Part shown: in pieces, positions 35,543 through 44,914 of the stretch
How the letters are laid out: each line of letters opens with the position of its first letter
Numbering within the stretch: position 1 is the first letter of the stretch
Assembly (NCBI RefSeq): GCF_024707545.1
Contig: NZ_CP062229.1
Coordinates: forward strand, 5,561,501 to 5,625,500
Reading direction: 5' to 3'
Source of the DNA: Mesorhizobium onobrychidis
GTDB taxonomy: Bacteria; Pseudomonadota; Alphaproteobacteria; Rhizobiales; Rhizobiaceae
Length of the DNA: 64,000 bases
Translations under genes and position numbers: made by a program
Notes under the pieces: generated by a model
Seen by the model: the letters and a program-made list of their open reading frames with translations, nothing else
What the model was told of the DNA's origin: nothing
Database searches by the model: none

Positions 35543-37698
35543 CGGTGTCGGAGCGACTTCTGCACTTCCTTGCCAAGCTGTCACGCCGCAGCGATCTGGT
35601 CATTGCCGTCCTGATGCTCGTCGCAGTGGTGATGATGCTCATTCCCTTGCCGACCTTCCTCGTCGACATTCTCATCACCGCCAATATCGCCGTCAGCGTG
35701 CTTATCCTGCTGGCTTCGTTTTACGTTTCTCATCCGCTCCAGTTCTCCTCGCTGCCATCGGTCATCCTCATCGCTACCTTGTTCCGGCTGGCGATCACGA
35801 TCACGACCACGCGACTGATCCTGCTTCAGGCCGACGCAGGCGAGATCGTTTCCGCCTTCGGTACTTTCGTCGTCGGCGGCAGTATTGCGGTGGGCCTCGT
35901 CGTCTTCCTGATCATAACCGTTGCGCAGTTCATCGTGGTTGCGCGGGGTGCGGAACGCGTTGCCGAGGTTGCCGCGCGCTTCACCCTTGATGCGCTTCCG
36001 GGCAAGCAGATGAGCATCGATGCGGAGTTGCGCAACGGAGACATCGATCAGGCGGAGGCACGCCGTCTGCGCCAGCAGCTTGAGCGCGAGAGCCAGCTGT
36101 TCGGCGCGATGGACGGTGCCATGAAATTCGTCAAGGGCGACGTCATAGCCGGCATTGTCATCATTCTGGTCAATCTGATCGGTGGTTTCGCGATCGGAAC
36201 GCTGCAGCACGATATGTCGCTGGGAGACGCCGCCGCGACCTACTCACTGCTCACTGTGGGTGACGGGCTGGTTGCGCAGATGCCGGCATTGCTCGTCGCT
36301 GTGGCCGCCGGTACGATGGTGACGCGCGTCGGCAGCGCCGACGGCACGAGCGATCTAGGCAGGCAAATAACCAGCCAGTTGCTGCGCGACTCCCGTGCGC
36401 TCGCACTCGCCGCAGTGATCATGGTCGGCCTTGCCATAGTGCCGGGGTTTCCGTCCATTGTATTCCTGATCCTTGGCGCCTGCTTCGGCGCCGGCGCCTA
36501 TGCAATCAATCGCCGCACCGCCCGCGAGTCCGAGCTCAAGGACATCGGCCAGGCAGGCATGGCCGAACAGCCGGGAAATCCGGCGCTTTCAGCAAACCCC
36601 ATCGGAACACTGCCTTCTTCGTCCCGCATCGTCGTACGCTTCGGAACCGAACTCGGGCGCTCGATCCCGGAACCCGAATTCGCCGCGCTCGCCGACGGCG
36701 TGCGCCGCGCACTCTTCGGCGATCTCGGTGTCGACGTTCCCGCTATCAGCCTGCAGGTCGACGAGATACTTTCAGCGAGAGGCATGCGCATCGATCTGGA
36801 GGGGGCACCCATCCTGGATGCCGAAATCCCGGCCGACCGCGTTCTTGTCGAAGCGGACTCAACAAATCTCGATCTGCTCGATGTGACTTACGAAAAAGGT
36901 TCTCCGATTGCCGGTCAGCGCAAATTCATGTGGGTCGATGATCGCCACATTTCGGCATTGAAGGAAGCCGGCTTCGTCTTCTCCACACCGGCGCATACAG
37001 CGGCCAAATGGACCGGAAATGCACTTCGGCTCTATGCCGGCCATTTCGTCGGGATCCAGGAGACGCGCAGGCTCCTTTCGGATATGGAGCCGGACTATGC
37101 GGATCTGGTCAGACAGGCGCAGGAGATCGTGCCGCTGCAGAAAATCGCTGAGGTGCTTCGGCGACTCGTCGGCGAAAACGTGCCGATCCGGAACCTGCGC
37201 CTGATCCTCGAAGCGCTGATCGAATGGGGTCAACGCGAACAGGACGTCGTCATGCTTACGGAATGCATCCGCACGTCCTTGAAACGCCAGATCAGCTTCC
37301 GCTTCGCTGGCCGCAGCAACATCATCGCAGCCTATGTTCTGCAGCGCTCGGCCGAGGATATCCTGCGAAACGCGGTGCAAAGCACATCGACCGGCACGTT
37401 CCTGAACCTTTCGGATGACGCTGCACAGGCTTTGGTCACCGAAATCGAACGCGCCTTGTCGCAGAACGCCACCGATGTCTCACCGGTCGTCCTTGCGGCG
37501 ATGGATGTACGCCGTCACATGCGAAGCCTGCTCACGCACAATGCCATTGAACTCCCGGTTCTGTCCTTCCAGGAACTCGCACAAGAATTCAACGTCCAGC
37601 CATTGGCCACGATAGCCGGGCGCTCGGGCATAGCGCGCAATGCCTCGCAGTCGCTGCCATCGGCTGCGGCGAAAGCCGGACAAGAGGCAGCCTCATGA
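35539..37698 (+). CDS. sctV: T3SS export gate protein SctV (RhcV)
   Basis: 719 residues of the FlhA/InvA/YscV family. The N-terminal half has about eight transmembrane helices and the perfect family signature RVAEVAARFTLDALPGKQMS with SIDAEL. The C-terminal cytoplasmic domain (about 350-719) contains IPEPEFAALADGVR and the LRLILEALIEWGQREQD block. It makes the nonameric ring that receives substrate-chaperone complexes. The ATG at 35539 overlaps the TPR gene stop; a longer open frame upstream is only read-through of that gene. Confidence 0.96.
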   Translation: MTVSERLLHFLAKLSRRSDLVIAVLMLVAVVMMLIPLPTFLVDILITANIAVSVLILLASFYVSHPLQFSSLPSVILIATLFRLAITITTTRLILLQADAGEIVSAFGTFVVGGSIAVGLVVFLIITVAQFIVVARGAERVAEVAARFTLDALPGKQMSIDAELRNGDIDQAEARRLRQQLERESQLFGAMDGAMKFVKGDVIAGIVIILVNLIGGFAIGTLQHDMSLGDAAATYSLLTVGDGLVAQMPALLVAVAAGTMVTRVGSADGTSDLGRQITSQLLRDSRALALAAVIMVGLAIVPGFPSIVFLILGACFGAGAYAINRRTARESELKDIGQAGMAEQPGNPALSANPIGTLPSSSRIVVRFGTELGRSIPEPEFAALADGVRRALFGDLGVDVPAISLQVDEILSARGMRIDLEGAPILDAEIPADRVLVEADSTNLDLLDVTYEKGSPIAGQRKFMWVDDRHISALKEAGFVFSTPAHTAAKWTGNALRLYAGHFVGIQETRRLLSDMEPDYADLVRQAQEIVPLQKIAEVLRRLVGENVPIRNLRLILEALIEWGQREQDVVMLTECIRTSLKRQISFRFAGRSNIIAAYVLQRSAEDILRNAVQSTSTGTFLNLSDDAAQALVTEIERALSQNATDVSPVVLAAMDVRRHMRSLLTHNAIELPVLSFQELAQEFNVQPLATIAGRSGIARNASQSLPSAAAKAGQEAAS

Positions 37699-37755
37699 CG
37701 CCGGCCGGGCGGATTGGGACAGTTGGGGACTCTACATGCTCAAGAGGGGAACGGC

Positions 37756-39111
37756 ATGACAATCCACGATACCGCAGCAGGCGTTCGATCCGCCACTTTC
37801 GCCGGGCGGACGGCTATGCGCTGGCTCGCTATCGCGACGGTTGGCGTCTTGCTGGCGTTTTTGTTCACACTTGCCGACACGATGGCACAGGACATGTCGC
37901 CATTGCCGAGCAAGCCAACGGTCGACCTGCCGGTCGGGCAAGGACGCCTGCTGCGGTTCAATGAACCCGTCGAATCCGTCCTGATCGCGGACACCACGAT
38001 CGCGGACCTTCAGGTCGTGTCGCCGGGAATGGTCTATGTCTTCGGCCTAAAGCCCGGCCTGACAAACCTCATTGCAATCACAGCCGATGAGCGGGTCGAG
38101 GCAACGGCCCAGTTCCGCGTCACCCCCGATGTCACCCCTGCCAACGAAGCGAAACACGCAATGCAGCCGAACTCGGCGACAAATCTCTCGATTTTCGGAA
38201 CCCGCATTGTTGCGACCGGCGAGGCACGAGGCGTCGAAGAGGCAACGGATGTCGACAACATCGCCCGCACGTTCTCGCCGCCGGATCAGCCGCCGCTGAA
38301 CGACATGACCGTGCAGGGATCGCAGCAGGTCAACATCCGGGTCCGCTTCGCCGAAGTCTCACGCACTGAGTTGCAGTCGTACGGCGTCGATTGGTCTGTC
38401 GGGTACAGGAGCGGCGGCTTCGAATTCAACATGTTCCAGGACAATGGTGTGCCCTCCGGCACCGGGAATTTCGGTTTGAACATGGACCAGACGCATGGCA
38501 TCAACTTCGACATTCTCATCGAAGCGCTGCAACGCAACGGCGTCGTCAAAATACTGGCCGAACCGAACCTGACGGCGATGACCGGTCAGACCGCAAGCTT
38601 TCTTGCCGGCGGCGAAATTCCGGTTCCGATTCCGCAAGGAACTGACGTCGTTACCGTTCAATACAAGCCCTTCGGCGTTTCCCTCGGGTTCACCCCTACG
38701 CTGATCGGCCGCAATCGTATTGCGCTCCATGTCCAGCCGGAAGTCAGTTCCTTGTCGGAAGCAGGCTCAGTAAGCGCGAATGGCTTCGCCATGCCGAGTT
38801 TCGTCGTGCGCAGGGCCGACACCACGGTCGAAGTGGCGAGCGGCCAGACCTTTGCGATCGCCGGTCTTTTCCAGCAGCGGACCTCGCGTAATCTGGAAAA
38901 GTTTCCGGTTCTCGGTGATGTGCCGGTCCTTGGCCCGCTTTTTCAGTCACAGCGTTTCCAGCGCGAAGAGACGGAACTGGTGATCCTGATCACGCCTTAT
39001 CTGGTCGAGCCGGTGCGCGACAGTCTTGCCACGCCGCTCGATCGTCCGGCAGCCAAGCGGCACAGGAAGCGCGCCAATGACGCATCGGCGATGGGCCTGA
39101 TCATCAAGTAG
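37756..39111 (+). CDS. cpaC: CpaC-type secretin, presumed T3SS outer-membrane channel
   Basis: About 451 residues. A signal peptide (about 22-46, WLAIATVGVLLAFLFTLADTMA) precedes the Tad-type N-terminal domain (VDLPVGQGRLLRFNEPVESV to GLKPGLTNLIAIT) and a complete secretin domain (about 240-430: VKILAEPNLTAMTGQTASFL, GGEIPVPIPQG, GQTFAIAGLFQQ, ETELVILITPYLVEP). These match CpaC/RcpA of Tad pili rather than YscC. GAGGGGA lies before the ATG. It follows sctV by about 57 bp and precedes a CpaD-like gene; no other Tad genes for pilin, ATPase or platform are present. I infer it is the channel (RhcC2 role) paired with NolW. Confidence 0.88.
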   Translation: MTIHDTAAGVRSATFAGRTAMRWLAIATVGVLLAFLFTLADTMAQDMSPLPSKPTVDLPVGQGRLLRFNEPVESVLIADTTIADLQVVSPGMVYVFGLKPGLTNLIAITADERVEATAQFRVTPDVTPANEAKHAMQPNSATNLSIFGTRIVATGEARGVEEATDVDNIARTFSPPDQPPLNDMTVQGSQQVNIRVRFAEVSRTELQSYGVDWSVGYRSGGFEFNMFQDNGVPSGTGNFGLNMDQTHGINFDILIEALQRNGVVKILAEPNLTAMTGQTASFLAGGEIPVPIPQGTDVVTVQYKPFGVSLGFTPTLIGRNRIALHVQPEVSSLSEAGSVSANGFAMPSFVVRRADTTVEVASGQTFAIAGLFQQRTSRNLEKFPVLGDVPVLGPLFQSQRFQREETELVILITPYLVEPVRDSLATPLDRPAAKRHRKRANDASAMGLIIK

Positions 39112-39124
39112 TGGGGAACCGAAC

Positions 39125-39574
39125 ATGACATTTCGCATCGCTTTGTGCTGTGTTCTTCCAGTGCTGCTTCTGGCCGGCTGCGCGAACAGCCCGCAACAGC
39201 CGCAGGAATATTCTCCCGGCTACAGCTATGTTTCGACCGACACCGGCGGCTCAGAGAAGGGCGTCAGCGGCTCCGTCCTTGCTCCCAATGCATGTCTGAA
39301 CGAACCGGCCGATGACGACCGTTCTGCCGCTGCGACCAATCTGACGATCGTCTCCGGCGTCGGCTCCCACCTGCCGTCCGGTTGCGCCAACGCCTACAAT
39401 CTTCAACGCATGGCCGAAAGCCAGCGTGACCTCGTCGAGGGCCGGCGCATGGGGGCGGCGGCGGCCGCACCGACTGCAAATGCCGCCCGGCGCTACCTCA
39501 ATGGCGAAGAGACTCCCATGGGTGGAGCCAATAGCGGGCCGCTGACGCCGCAAACAACGCTCCCGGTCGAGTGA
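39125..39574 (+). CDS. CpaD-like outer-membrane lipoprotein
   Basis: 149 residues with a lipoprotein signal peptide ending LLLAGC (Cys at 20). The C-terminal part contains GCANAYNLQRMAESQRDLVE, resembling the CpaD family's Cys-Ala-Asn-Leu and Arg-Asp-Leu-Val blocks. It is shorter than typical CpaD (about 220-260 residues), lacking much of the middle. It follows the CpaC-type secretin by 13 bases. In Tad systems CpaD helps assemble the secretin; the same role is inferred here. Confidence 0.75.
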   Translation: MTFRIALCCVLPVLLLAGCANSPQQPQEYSPGYSYVSTDTGGSEKGVSGSVLAPNACLNEPADDDRSAAATNLTIVSGVGSHLPSGCANAYNLQRMAESQRDLVEGRRMGAAAAAPTANAARRYLNGEETPMGGANSGPLTPQTTLPVE

Positions 39575-39668
39575 GCCGATGCGGCCTTGCCCGCGTAGCA
39601 TTACTTTGTCCGGTCATTTGCGCGTCGGGCTCGACCCAAATCGGCTTCGCGCTTTCCGGTCCGCTGCG

Positions 39669-40472
39669 CTAGCCGAGGATAGAGCCGAGCGCTTTCGCCC
39701 TGGCCTGCGTGCTACCCTTCGAACGGATGGTTCTGGCACGCGCAAGCAAGGTATCCACCTCCTTGGTCGCCAGGCCGATCGGCGGCGAGGCCCTGACCTG
39801 ATCGGCCTGGCCGAGAAGTCCGTAGACCACCACGACATTGCGCTTGTGATGCAACTGCGCATTGGGTGCGGCGGAGATCTTCTGGACCAGCGGGAGTGCT
39901 GTGGTGGAATTGCCTTCGAGCGCTGCGGCCAGCGCCATGTTGCTCTCGACGTCGAGATCCTCCGGCGCGAGTTTCAGCGCCTGAGCAAAAGTAGTCTGCG
40001 CCTCCGCCGTCTGACCCGCAAATGTCTGCGCCACGCCCAACCGATTGTAGGCGCTGCTAGTATTGACCAGCGGCGCTGCCTGTGCGAGCGCGCGCATGCC
40101 GGCATCGATATCACCCGTTTCCATCATCGCCGAGCCAAGCCCGAGCATTGCCCCCCCGTCATTGGGGGCTTTTGCGAGCGCGGCCTGATAGGCTCTGGCG
40201 GCCTCGGCGGGATAGCCGGCCCGCATATAGGCCTCGCCCGCCTTGACGAAGGCGCTCGGCTTGGCGTCCGGCATCGCTGCGGCGCGCTGGTAGAGCGCGA
40301 TTGCGGTGTCGCTATCTCCCTGCGCATCTATATCGTCCGCAAGCTTGATCAGACGCTCCGATTGCGACGACGGGCCCTGCGCCTTTGCCTGCTCGGCGTC
40401 GGTTTTGGTCGTCTGACAACCGGCCACCGCCAGCATGGCGACGACGGGCAAGAACACGACATGCAGCCGCAT
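39669..40472 (-). CDS. TadD-like TPR lipoprotein (secretin pilotin candidate)
   Basis: About 267 residues: a lipoprotein signal peptide ending AVAGC (MRLHVVFLPVVAMLAVAGC), then about five to six TPR units (SDTAIALYQRAAAMPDAK, YPAEAARAYQAALAKAPND, GQTAEAQTTFAQALKLAPED). TadD proteins with this layout are Tad-pilus pilotin or assembly factors. The ATG at 40472 follows GAGAGG; a GTG six bases upstream is less likely. It is convergent with the CpaD-like gene and divergent from sctU (85-bp gap), completing a CpaC-CpaD-TadD outer-membrane set inside the T3SS cluster. Confidence 0.83.
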   Translation of the reverse strand: MRLHVVFLPVVAMLAVAGCQTTKTDAEQAKAQGPSSQSERLIKLADDIDAQGDSDTAIALYQRAAAMPDAKPSAFVKAGEAYMRAGYPAEAARAYQAALAKAPNDGGAMLGLGSAMMETGDIDAGMRALAQAAPLVNTSSAYNRLGVAQTFAGQTAEAQTTFAQALKLAPEDLDVESNMALAAALEGNSTTALPLVQKISAAPNAQLHHKRNVVVVYGLLGQADQVRASPPIGLATKEVDTLLARARTIRSKGSTQARAKALGSILG

Positions 40473-40556
40473 ATCCACCTCTCCGTATTCAAGCCCGCCG
40501 CACCTTACACACGGCCTTGGCCGACTGGAACCACAACAGTGCGATAAGATTGCAAC

Positions 40557-41597
40557 ATGGCCGAAGAAGCTGAGGAAAAAAAACTACCGGCGTCCGACAA
40601 GAAGCTTCGTGACGCTCGCCGGAAAGGCCAGGTTTCGCAAAGCCGCGACCTGGTCTCCGGCTTCACTCTTTTCGCAGCGCTTGGCTATCTCTATTTTGCC
40701 TGGCCGATGCTCGTCGAGCACCTTTCGGAACTCGTGCAGACCGTGACCGCCCCCGGCGATTCGTTCGGGGAAGTCAGCCAGCGGGCCATCCGCCATTCGT
40801 TCTCATTGCTGATGCTTGCGACTTTGCCGCTGGTCGGAATCGTTGTCGTTCTCACGGTGGCCTTCGGCATGCTGGGGACGTTTGGGCCAGTCTTCTCGTT
40901 TGAGCCGCTCAAGCCGCAATTCGATCACATAAACCCGGCGAAGGGCCTTCAGAAGATCCTGTCGCTGCGAAACGTCATCGAGTTCACCAAAGGCCTGGCC
41001 AAGGTGGTGTTGCTGGCCAGCCTCTTCGCGTTCATTTTGATCGCGTGGCTGCAGCCGCTCTTCGATGCTCCAGGATGCGCTCCGTCATGCCTAGAGCCGA
41101 TCATCAAGGCGGTGCTGACACCACTTGGAATTGCCGCCGCCCTGGCCTTTGTCGTCATCGGCGTGATCGATGTTCCTATTCAGCGCTGGCTGTTCCTGCG
41201 CGACATGCGCATGACGACAACTGAATACAAGCGCGAACACAAGGACCTCGAAGGCGATCCCTTGATTCGGCATGAACAGCAGCGACAGCGGCGTGAGGCC
41301 GTGATGCAACCTGCGAAGCTGGGCGTAAAAAACGCCGTCATCGCCTTCGTGTCTGGTGACCGCGTAGTGGCGTTGCGTTACGTCAAGGGTGAAACGCCGG
41401 TGCCAACGGTCGTCGGCAAGGGCCAGGGCCGAGCGGCAGACGAGATGATGGCTCAAGCACGCCAGGCAGGTATTCCCGCGGTCGAGGATGCGGCCGTCGT
41501 CAGCCCACTCTTCGAAAATACGAACACCGGAGCTTACATCGGACAGGAGATGTTCTCACCGGTCGTACGCCATCTTGTCCGGCTCGGGCTCACTTGA
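40557..41597 (+). CDS. sctU: T3SS export switch protein SctU lacking the NPTH site
   Basis: 346 residues of the FlhB/YscU family. The start EKKLPASDKKLRDARRKGQV-type segment is followed by four transmembrane helices (about 33-205), the cytoplasmic linker, and a C-terminal domain with VVALRYVKGETPVPTVVGKG. The autocleavage motif Asn-Pro-Thr-His expected ten residues before that block is absent: aligned on ALRY, the positions are V265-S266-G267-D268. Without the Asn-Pro pair self-cleavage by the usual mechanism is not possible. The gene is about 29 kb from sctT, whereas rhcU normally follows rhcT. It is otherwise full length. Confidence 0.92.
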   Translation: MAEEAEEKKLPASDKKLRDARRKGQVSQSRDLVSGFTLFAALGYLYFAWPMLVEHLSELVQTVTAPGDSFGEVSQRAIRHSFSLLMLATLPLVGIVVVLTVAFGMLGTFGPVFSFEPLKPQFDHINPAKGLQKILSLRNVIEFTKGLAKVVLLASLFAFILIAWLQPLFDAPGCAPSCLEPIIKAVLTPLGIAAALAFVVIGVIDVPIQRWLFLRDMRMTTTEYKREHKDLEGDPLIRHEQQRQRREAVMQPAKLGVKNAVIAFVSGDRVVALRYVKGETPVPTVVGKGQGRAADEMMAQARQAGIPAVEDAAVVSPLFENTNTGAYIGQEMFSPVVRHLVRLGLT

Positions 41598-41656
41598 GGC
41601 ATGCTCGAACCGACCTTGCCGCAATGCCTGAGCAGCGCGGCAAGGTCAGCAGCGAT

Positions 41657-43000
41657 CTATTTGGCTGGTCCCAACAGGACGTCGAGATCGACCGCGTCCG
41701 CCATCGCCTTGTATCCCGCGTCGTTGGGATGGAGGTTATCGCCGCAGTCGTAGTCGTCGCGCAGGTATCCCGGCTTGGCCGGGTCCTCCATCACCTTGTC
41801 GAAGTCGATCACGCCATCGAAGCCGTCACCGGTGCGTATCCAATCGTTCACAGCGACGCGTATCTTTTCCTTCTCTGGTGTGTAGTAACCCTCGGTAGGA
41901 AGCCCTTTGAAGGTGTCGGCGAAAGGAGTCAACGTCGCGCCGACAATGCGAACGCCATGGGCATGCGCGCGGTCGATGAGCTGTTTGTATCCGGTGATGA
42001 TGTCTTGCGCCGTCGGTTCCTTGTCGTCCGGCGTGATTGCATTTTCGCCGGGCCAGCCGATATCGTTGATGCCCATCATTACGACGACGGTCGAGACTTT
42101 GGGATGGCTCAGGATATCAGAATCGAAACGTGCCAGAGCATTGACACCCATACCGTCGGTCAACACCCGATTGCCCGAAAAAGCTTCGTTAACCACCGCG
42201 ACCTTGCGGTTGGCCTCCTGCAATCGCTTGGCGATATGGTCTGGCCAGCGATTATTGGCGTCGGGGGTCGAGCAATTCCCATCTGTGATGGAATCGCCGA
42301 AAAACACGACCGCCTGGGATTCCGGCGCGGCGTCAACCCATATATCGCTCAGAAAAAGGCGTGATTTGAACGTGCTGTCAGCCTTGAACGCCGCGTCGTT
42401 TGTGAAATTGCCCGGGCCGGAGATGTAGGCGGTCTGCACACCATCCCAATGCACCGACGACAGCGCCGTCTTCTTCGACAGGAAGACGCTGACCGAGAGT
42501 TCGGAAAGCGCTTCTGCCGGGAGGGCGACGGGGTCGCTGAGGATCGGGGCTCCCGGCGGAACGACCACAGAACTCTTGCCGGCCCAGGTCAGGGGCTTCA
42601 GGGTCGCCTGATCGATGTCGCCGTCCTTGCCTGCTATTGCTACGCTGCCGGCGCCGATGGTCAGCGGCTTGGCGCCAAAGGCATTCGACAGCACGACCCG
42701 GACGCTATTGCCGCCAACACTGATGCGGGCAACTTGGCGCACGGTCTGATTCTCCAGCACCTCCGGCACTCCGAAAGGCGCAGGAAGATCATCCGACCAG
42801 CGCGGAGCAGGTGTGGCAGCCCAAGTGGTGATCCAGTCTCCCGTTTCCGCACCTTGTGCCGAAAACCCTGCGATCGCGGAACCGGCCGCCACAACTGCAC
42901 ATATCAGGATAGTCTGACGTCGACGCCGTTTCCTCTCTGCTGCGGCAGAAAGCACCGATGAAACCTTATCCGTAAAAACCAAAGGCCTGTTGAGCCGCAT
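41657..43000 (-). CDS. secreted SGNH/GDSL hydrolase
   Basis: 447 residues. An arginine-rich start leads to a hydrophobic export signal (about 28-50, ILICAVVAAGSAIAGFSAQGA). The C-terminal two thirds is an SGNH esterase: block I AVVFFGDSITDG, block II around NEAFSGNRVL, block III VVVMMGINDIG and block V DNLHPNDAGYKAMA. Relatives cleave acyl or acetyl groups from carbohydrates and lipids. An N-terminal beta-rich domain (about 55-210) is typical of this subgroup. It follows sctU on the opposite strand and is probably unrelated to secretion. Substrate unknown. Confidence 0.87.
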   Translation of the reverse strand: MRLNRPLVFTDKVSSVLSAAAERKRRRRQTILICAVVAAGSAIAGFSAQGAETGDWITTWAATPAPRWSDDLPAPFGVPEVLENQTVRQVARISVGGNSVRVVLSNAFGAKPLTIGAGSVAIAGKDGDIDQATLKPLTWAGKSSVVVPPGAPILSDPVALPAEALSELSVSVFLSKKTALSSVHWDGVQTAYISGPGNFTNDAAFKADSTFKSRLFLSDIWVDAAPESQAVVFFGDSITDGNCSTPDANNRWPDHIAKRLQEANRKVAVVNEAFSGNRVLTDGMGVNALARFDSDILSHPKVSTVVVMMGINDIGWPGENAITPDDKEPTAQDIITGYKQLIDRAHAHGVRIVGATLTPFADTFKGLPTEGYYTPEKEKIRVAVNDWIRTGDGFDGVIDFDKVMEDPAKPGYLRDDYDCGDNLHPNDAGYKAMADAVDLDVLLGPAK

Positions 43001-43192
43001 TTTTATCTCCTCCTCGAGACATGCTGGTAATGCCGCCGCCGGCCTTATTATGACGGGCTGCCTAGGGAAAGAAATTCAACTTCCGTGGCAATTTTGGACC
43101 AGCGTCAGGGGCAAGAATTGCGAGCGTGGAAACTGGTGCTGCCTTATGGTCAAAACTCGCGTGCTGAAACGTCCGCTGCGCCCTCGCCGGAT

Positions 43193-44914
43193 TCACTGGC
43201 GGACATCGATTCTGGGCCCCAATGTCTGGGTCATGACCCGCCGCACAACCTTGCCATCTGCGACATCCAGGCAGACGGTATCGACCAGGTATCGATACGC
43301 CACGATGTCGCGAGGCTCCAACGCCTCAAAAGCGCGGTGCAGGAACGGCATGGAATAATGATGGTGTGGATAGAAGTTGTAATCAACCGCAACAGCCGAG
43401 TTCGCCAAATTCGCGGCGCGATTGTGCTGCCCAAGAATAAACGGTGCCGGGCGGGCCGCATCGTAGTCAGGCGGCGTGATTGCCAGTTCGACTGGATAGG
43501 CACACTCTTTGGTAAGCTTCATGACCTCATAGTTGGACGAGGCAACGTCCGACGACTTTGGCTGCACCTGCCTGATCCCGATCTGGCCCCAAGCCGAGGT
43601 CGGAACGTGGCCGGATTCACGACGATATTCCTGATAGCCGAAGTGACGAGCATAGAGCAGATAGGAGGCGTCGCGGAAAAAGCTCGGTGCGACCCGCACC
43701 CAGTCACCTTCTTTCGTGAGCGCCTCGAAATGTGCTTGCCGGATTTGCCTTGAATCGTACCAGCCGAGCCGCGCGTTATAAAAAACTGCGTGGCCGAATA
43801 TGGTGACAACAATCCCGGTTACGATGGCAATTGTGGAAAACGAATTTTCCTTCATTCTCGTCAGAGCCGCGACGATCAGACTGTTCAATATGATCCAGTG
43901 CAGAAAAAGAGCGCCGCTCAGAAGGAATATCCCGATATGCATGATATCGAAGAACGCGGTCAGTCCGATGAGCCATCGCCGGCGCAAAAAAGCAAGAAAG
44001 CATAGAAGCTGCGCAGCAAGGATAACGACATTCATCGGAATCTGGACCGCCCTGACTGCTTCATAAGCAAGAGCGAGCAGGGATTCGGAAAAGCCCAACG
44101 GGGCCGCGCCTAACCCGTACCCGGCCAGCATGATGGAACTGGTCGGGTTCTCCAGGATCCAGCTCATCGGCCCTCCGTCAAGCGTGACCTTGGCCATCCC
44201 GGACATGAAGTAGTTGCCAAAATGGCCGCCGATACCGGCCAGCAGCAATATGCCGGCAGCTTGGGCCGCGAAATTCCTGGTTTCGAGTTCGCTAAGGTTG
44301 GGCAGGTTCCTGGTGAAGGGCTTCAGCCGGCTCAAGCTCTGCAGCAGGCCAAGGCCCAACAGGCCACAAGCCAGGAAGAGACCGACCTCAATCAAGGGTG
44401 CATAGTCGTTGCGGCCCAGTTCCGCAGCACCGGAAACTGCCCGTGTGACATCCTTGTGGAAGGCGAAATAGGCCATCGGGAAAATGGCGAAGGATGGCCG
44501 CAGGATCGAAAAAAGGGCCGCCACAAGCGCGATCAGGCGGGAATAGATGAGTACATTGCCCAACGCGTCGGCGCGAGCTGCGTCGGCAATGCCGAGTTCG
44601 TCTCCAAGCCCGAAGCTGAGGAGGCCCAGCGTTATCGCCAGGCCGACGACGATAATTCGCGCAGCCCGCGCCCCGGCGGGATAGCGCACGAATGAAAAAA
44701 GGCAGCATAGTAGAGCCAACCCGATGGCGCTTACCGTGGCGAGGGCAGGATCGTGCCACGCCGCGCGGGATGCCGCCTTCTCGTACAACAGGATCGGAAC
44801 GAGCCCGCACAGGAACGGGAAAAAAAGAAGGGCTGCAAGGACATAACGCTCAACGGGTGAACGCTCGATGCCGACTGACGGCCAACGCCGGGCGCTGCCC
44901 GCTCCTATGCTCAT
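43193..44914 (-). CDS. HTTM-like polytopic membrane protein
   Basis: 573 residues. About ten to eleven transmembrane helices in the first 400 residues are followed by a soluble C-terminal domain (about 410-573). The segment HFGNYFMSGMAKVTLDGGP with a following NPTSSIMLAGYGLG recalls HTTM/vitamin-K-carboxylase-like membrane proteins, but the match is partial. No catalytic role can be assigned. It stands alone, divergent from a roughly 480-bp non-coding stretch. Confidence 0.7.
   Translation of the reverse strand: MSIGAGSARRWPSVGIERSPVERYVLAALLFFPFLCGLVPILLYEKAASRAAWHDPALATVSAIGLALLCCLFSFVRYPAGARAARIIVVGLAITLGLLSFGLGDELGIADAARADALGNVLIYSRLIALVAALFSILRPSFAIFPMAYFAFHKDVTRAVSGAAELGRNDYAPLIEVGLFLACGLLGLGLLQSLSRLKPFTRNLPNLSELETRNFAAQAAGILLLAGIGGHFGNYFMSGMAKVTLDGGPMSWILENPTSSIMLAGYGLGAAPLGFSESLLALAYEAVRAVQIPMNVVILAAQLLCFLAFLRRRWLIGLTAFFDIMHIGIFLLSGALFLHWIILNSLIVAALTRMKENSFSTIAIVTGIVVTIFGHAVFYNARLGWYDSRQIRQAHFEALTKEGDWVRVAPSFFRDASYLLYARHFGYQEYRRESGHVPTSAWGQIGIRQVQPKSSDVASSNYEVMKLTKECAYPVELAITPPDYDAARPAPFILGQHNRAANLANSAVAVDYNFYPHHHYSMPFLHRAFEALEPRDIVAYRYLVDTVCLDVADGKVVRRVMTQTLGPRIDVRQ

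Noticed and set aside
37756..40472. Possible complete Tad pilus locus
   Set aside because: No pilin, prepilin peptidase, CpaE/CpaF ATPase or TadB/TadC platform gene is present; only outer-membrane-type parts occur.
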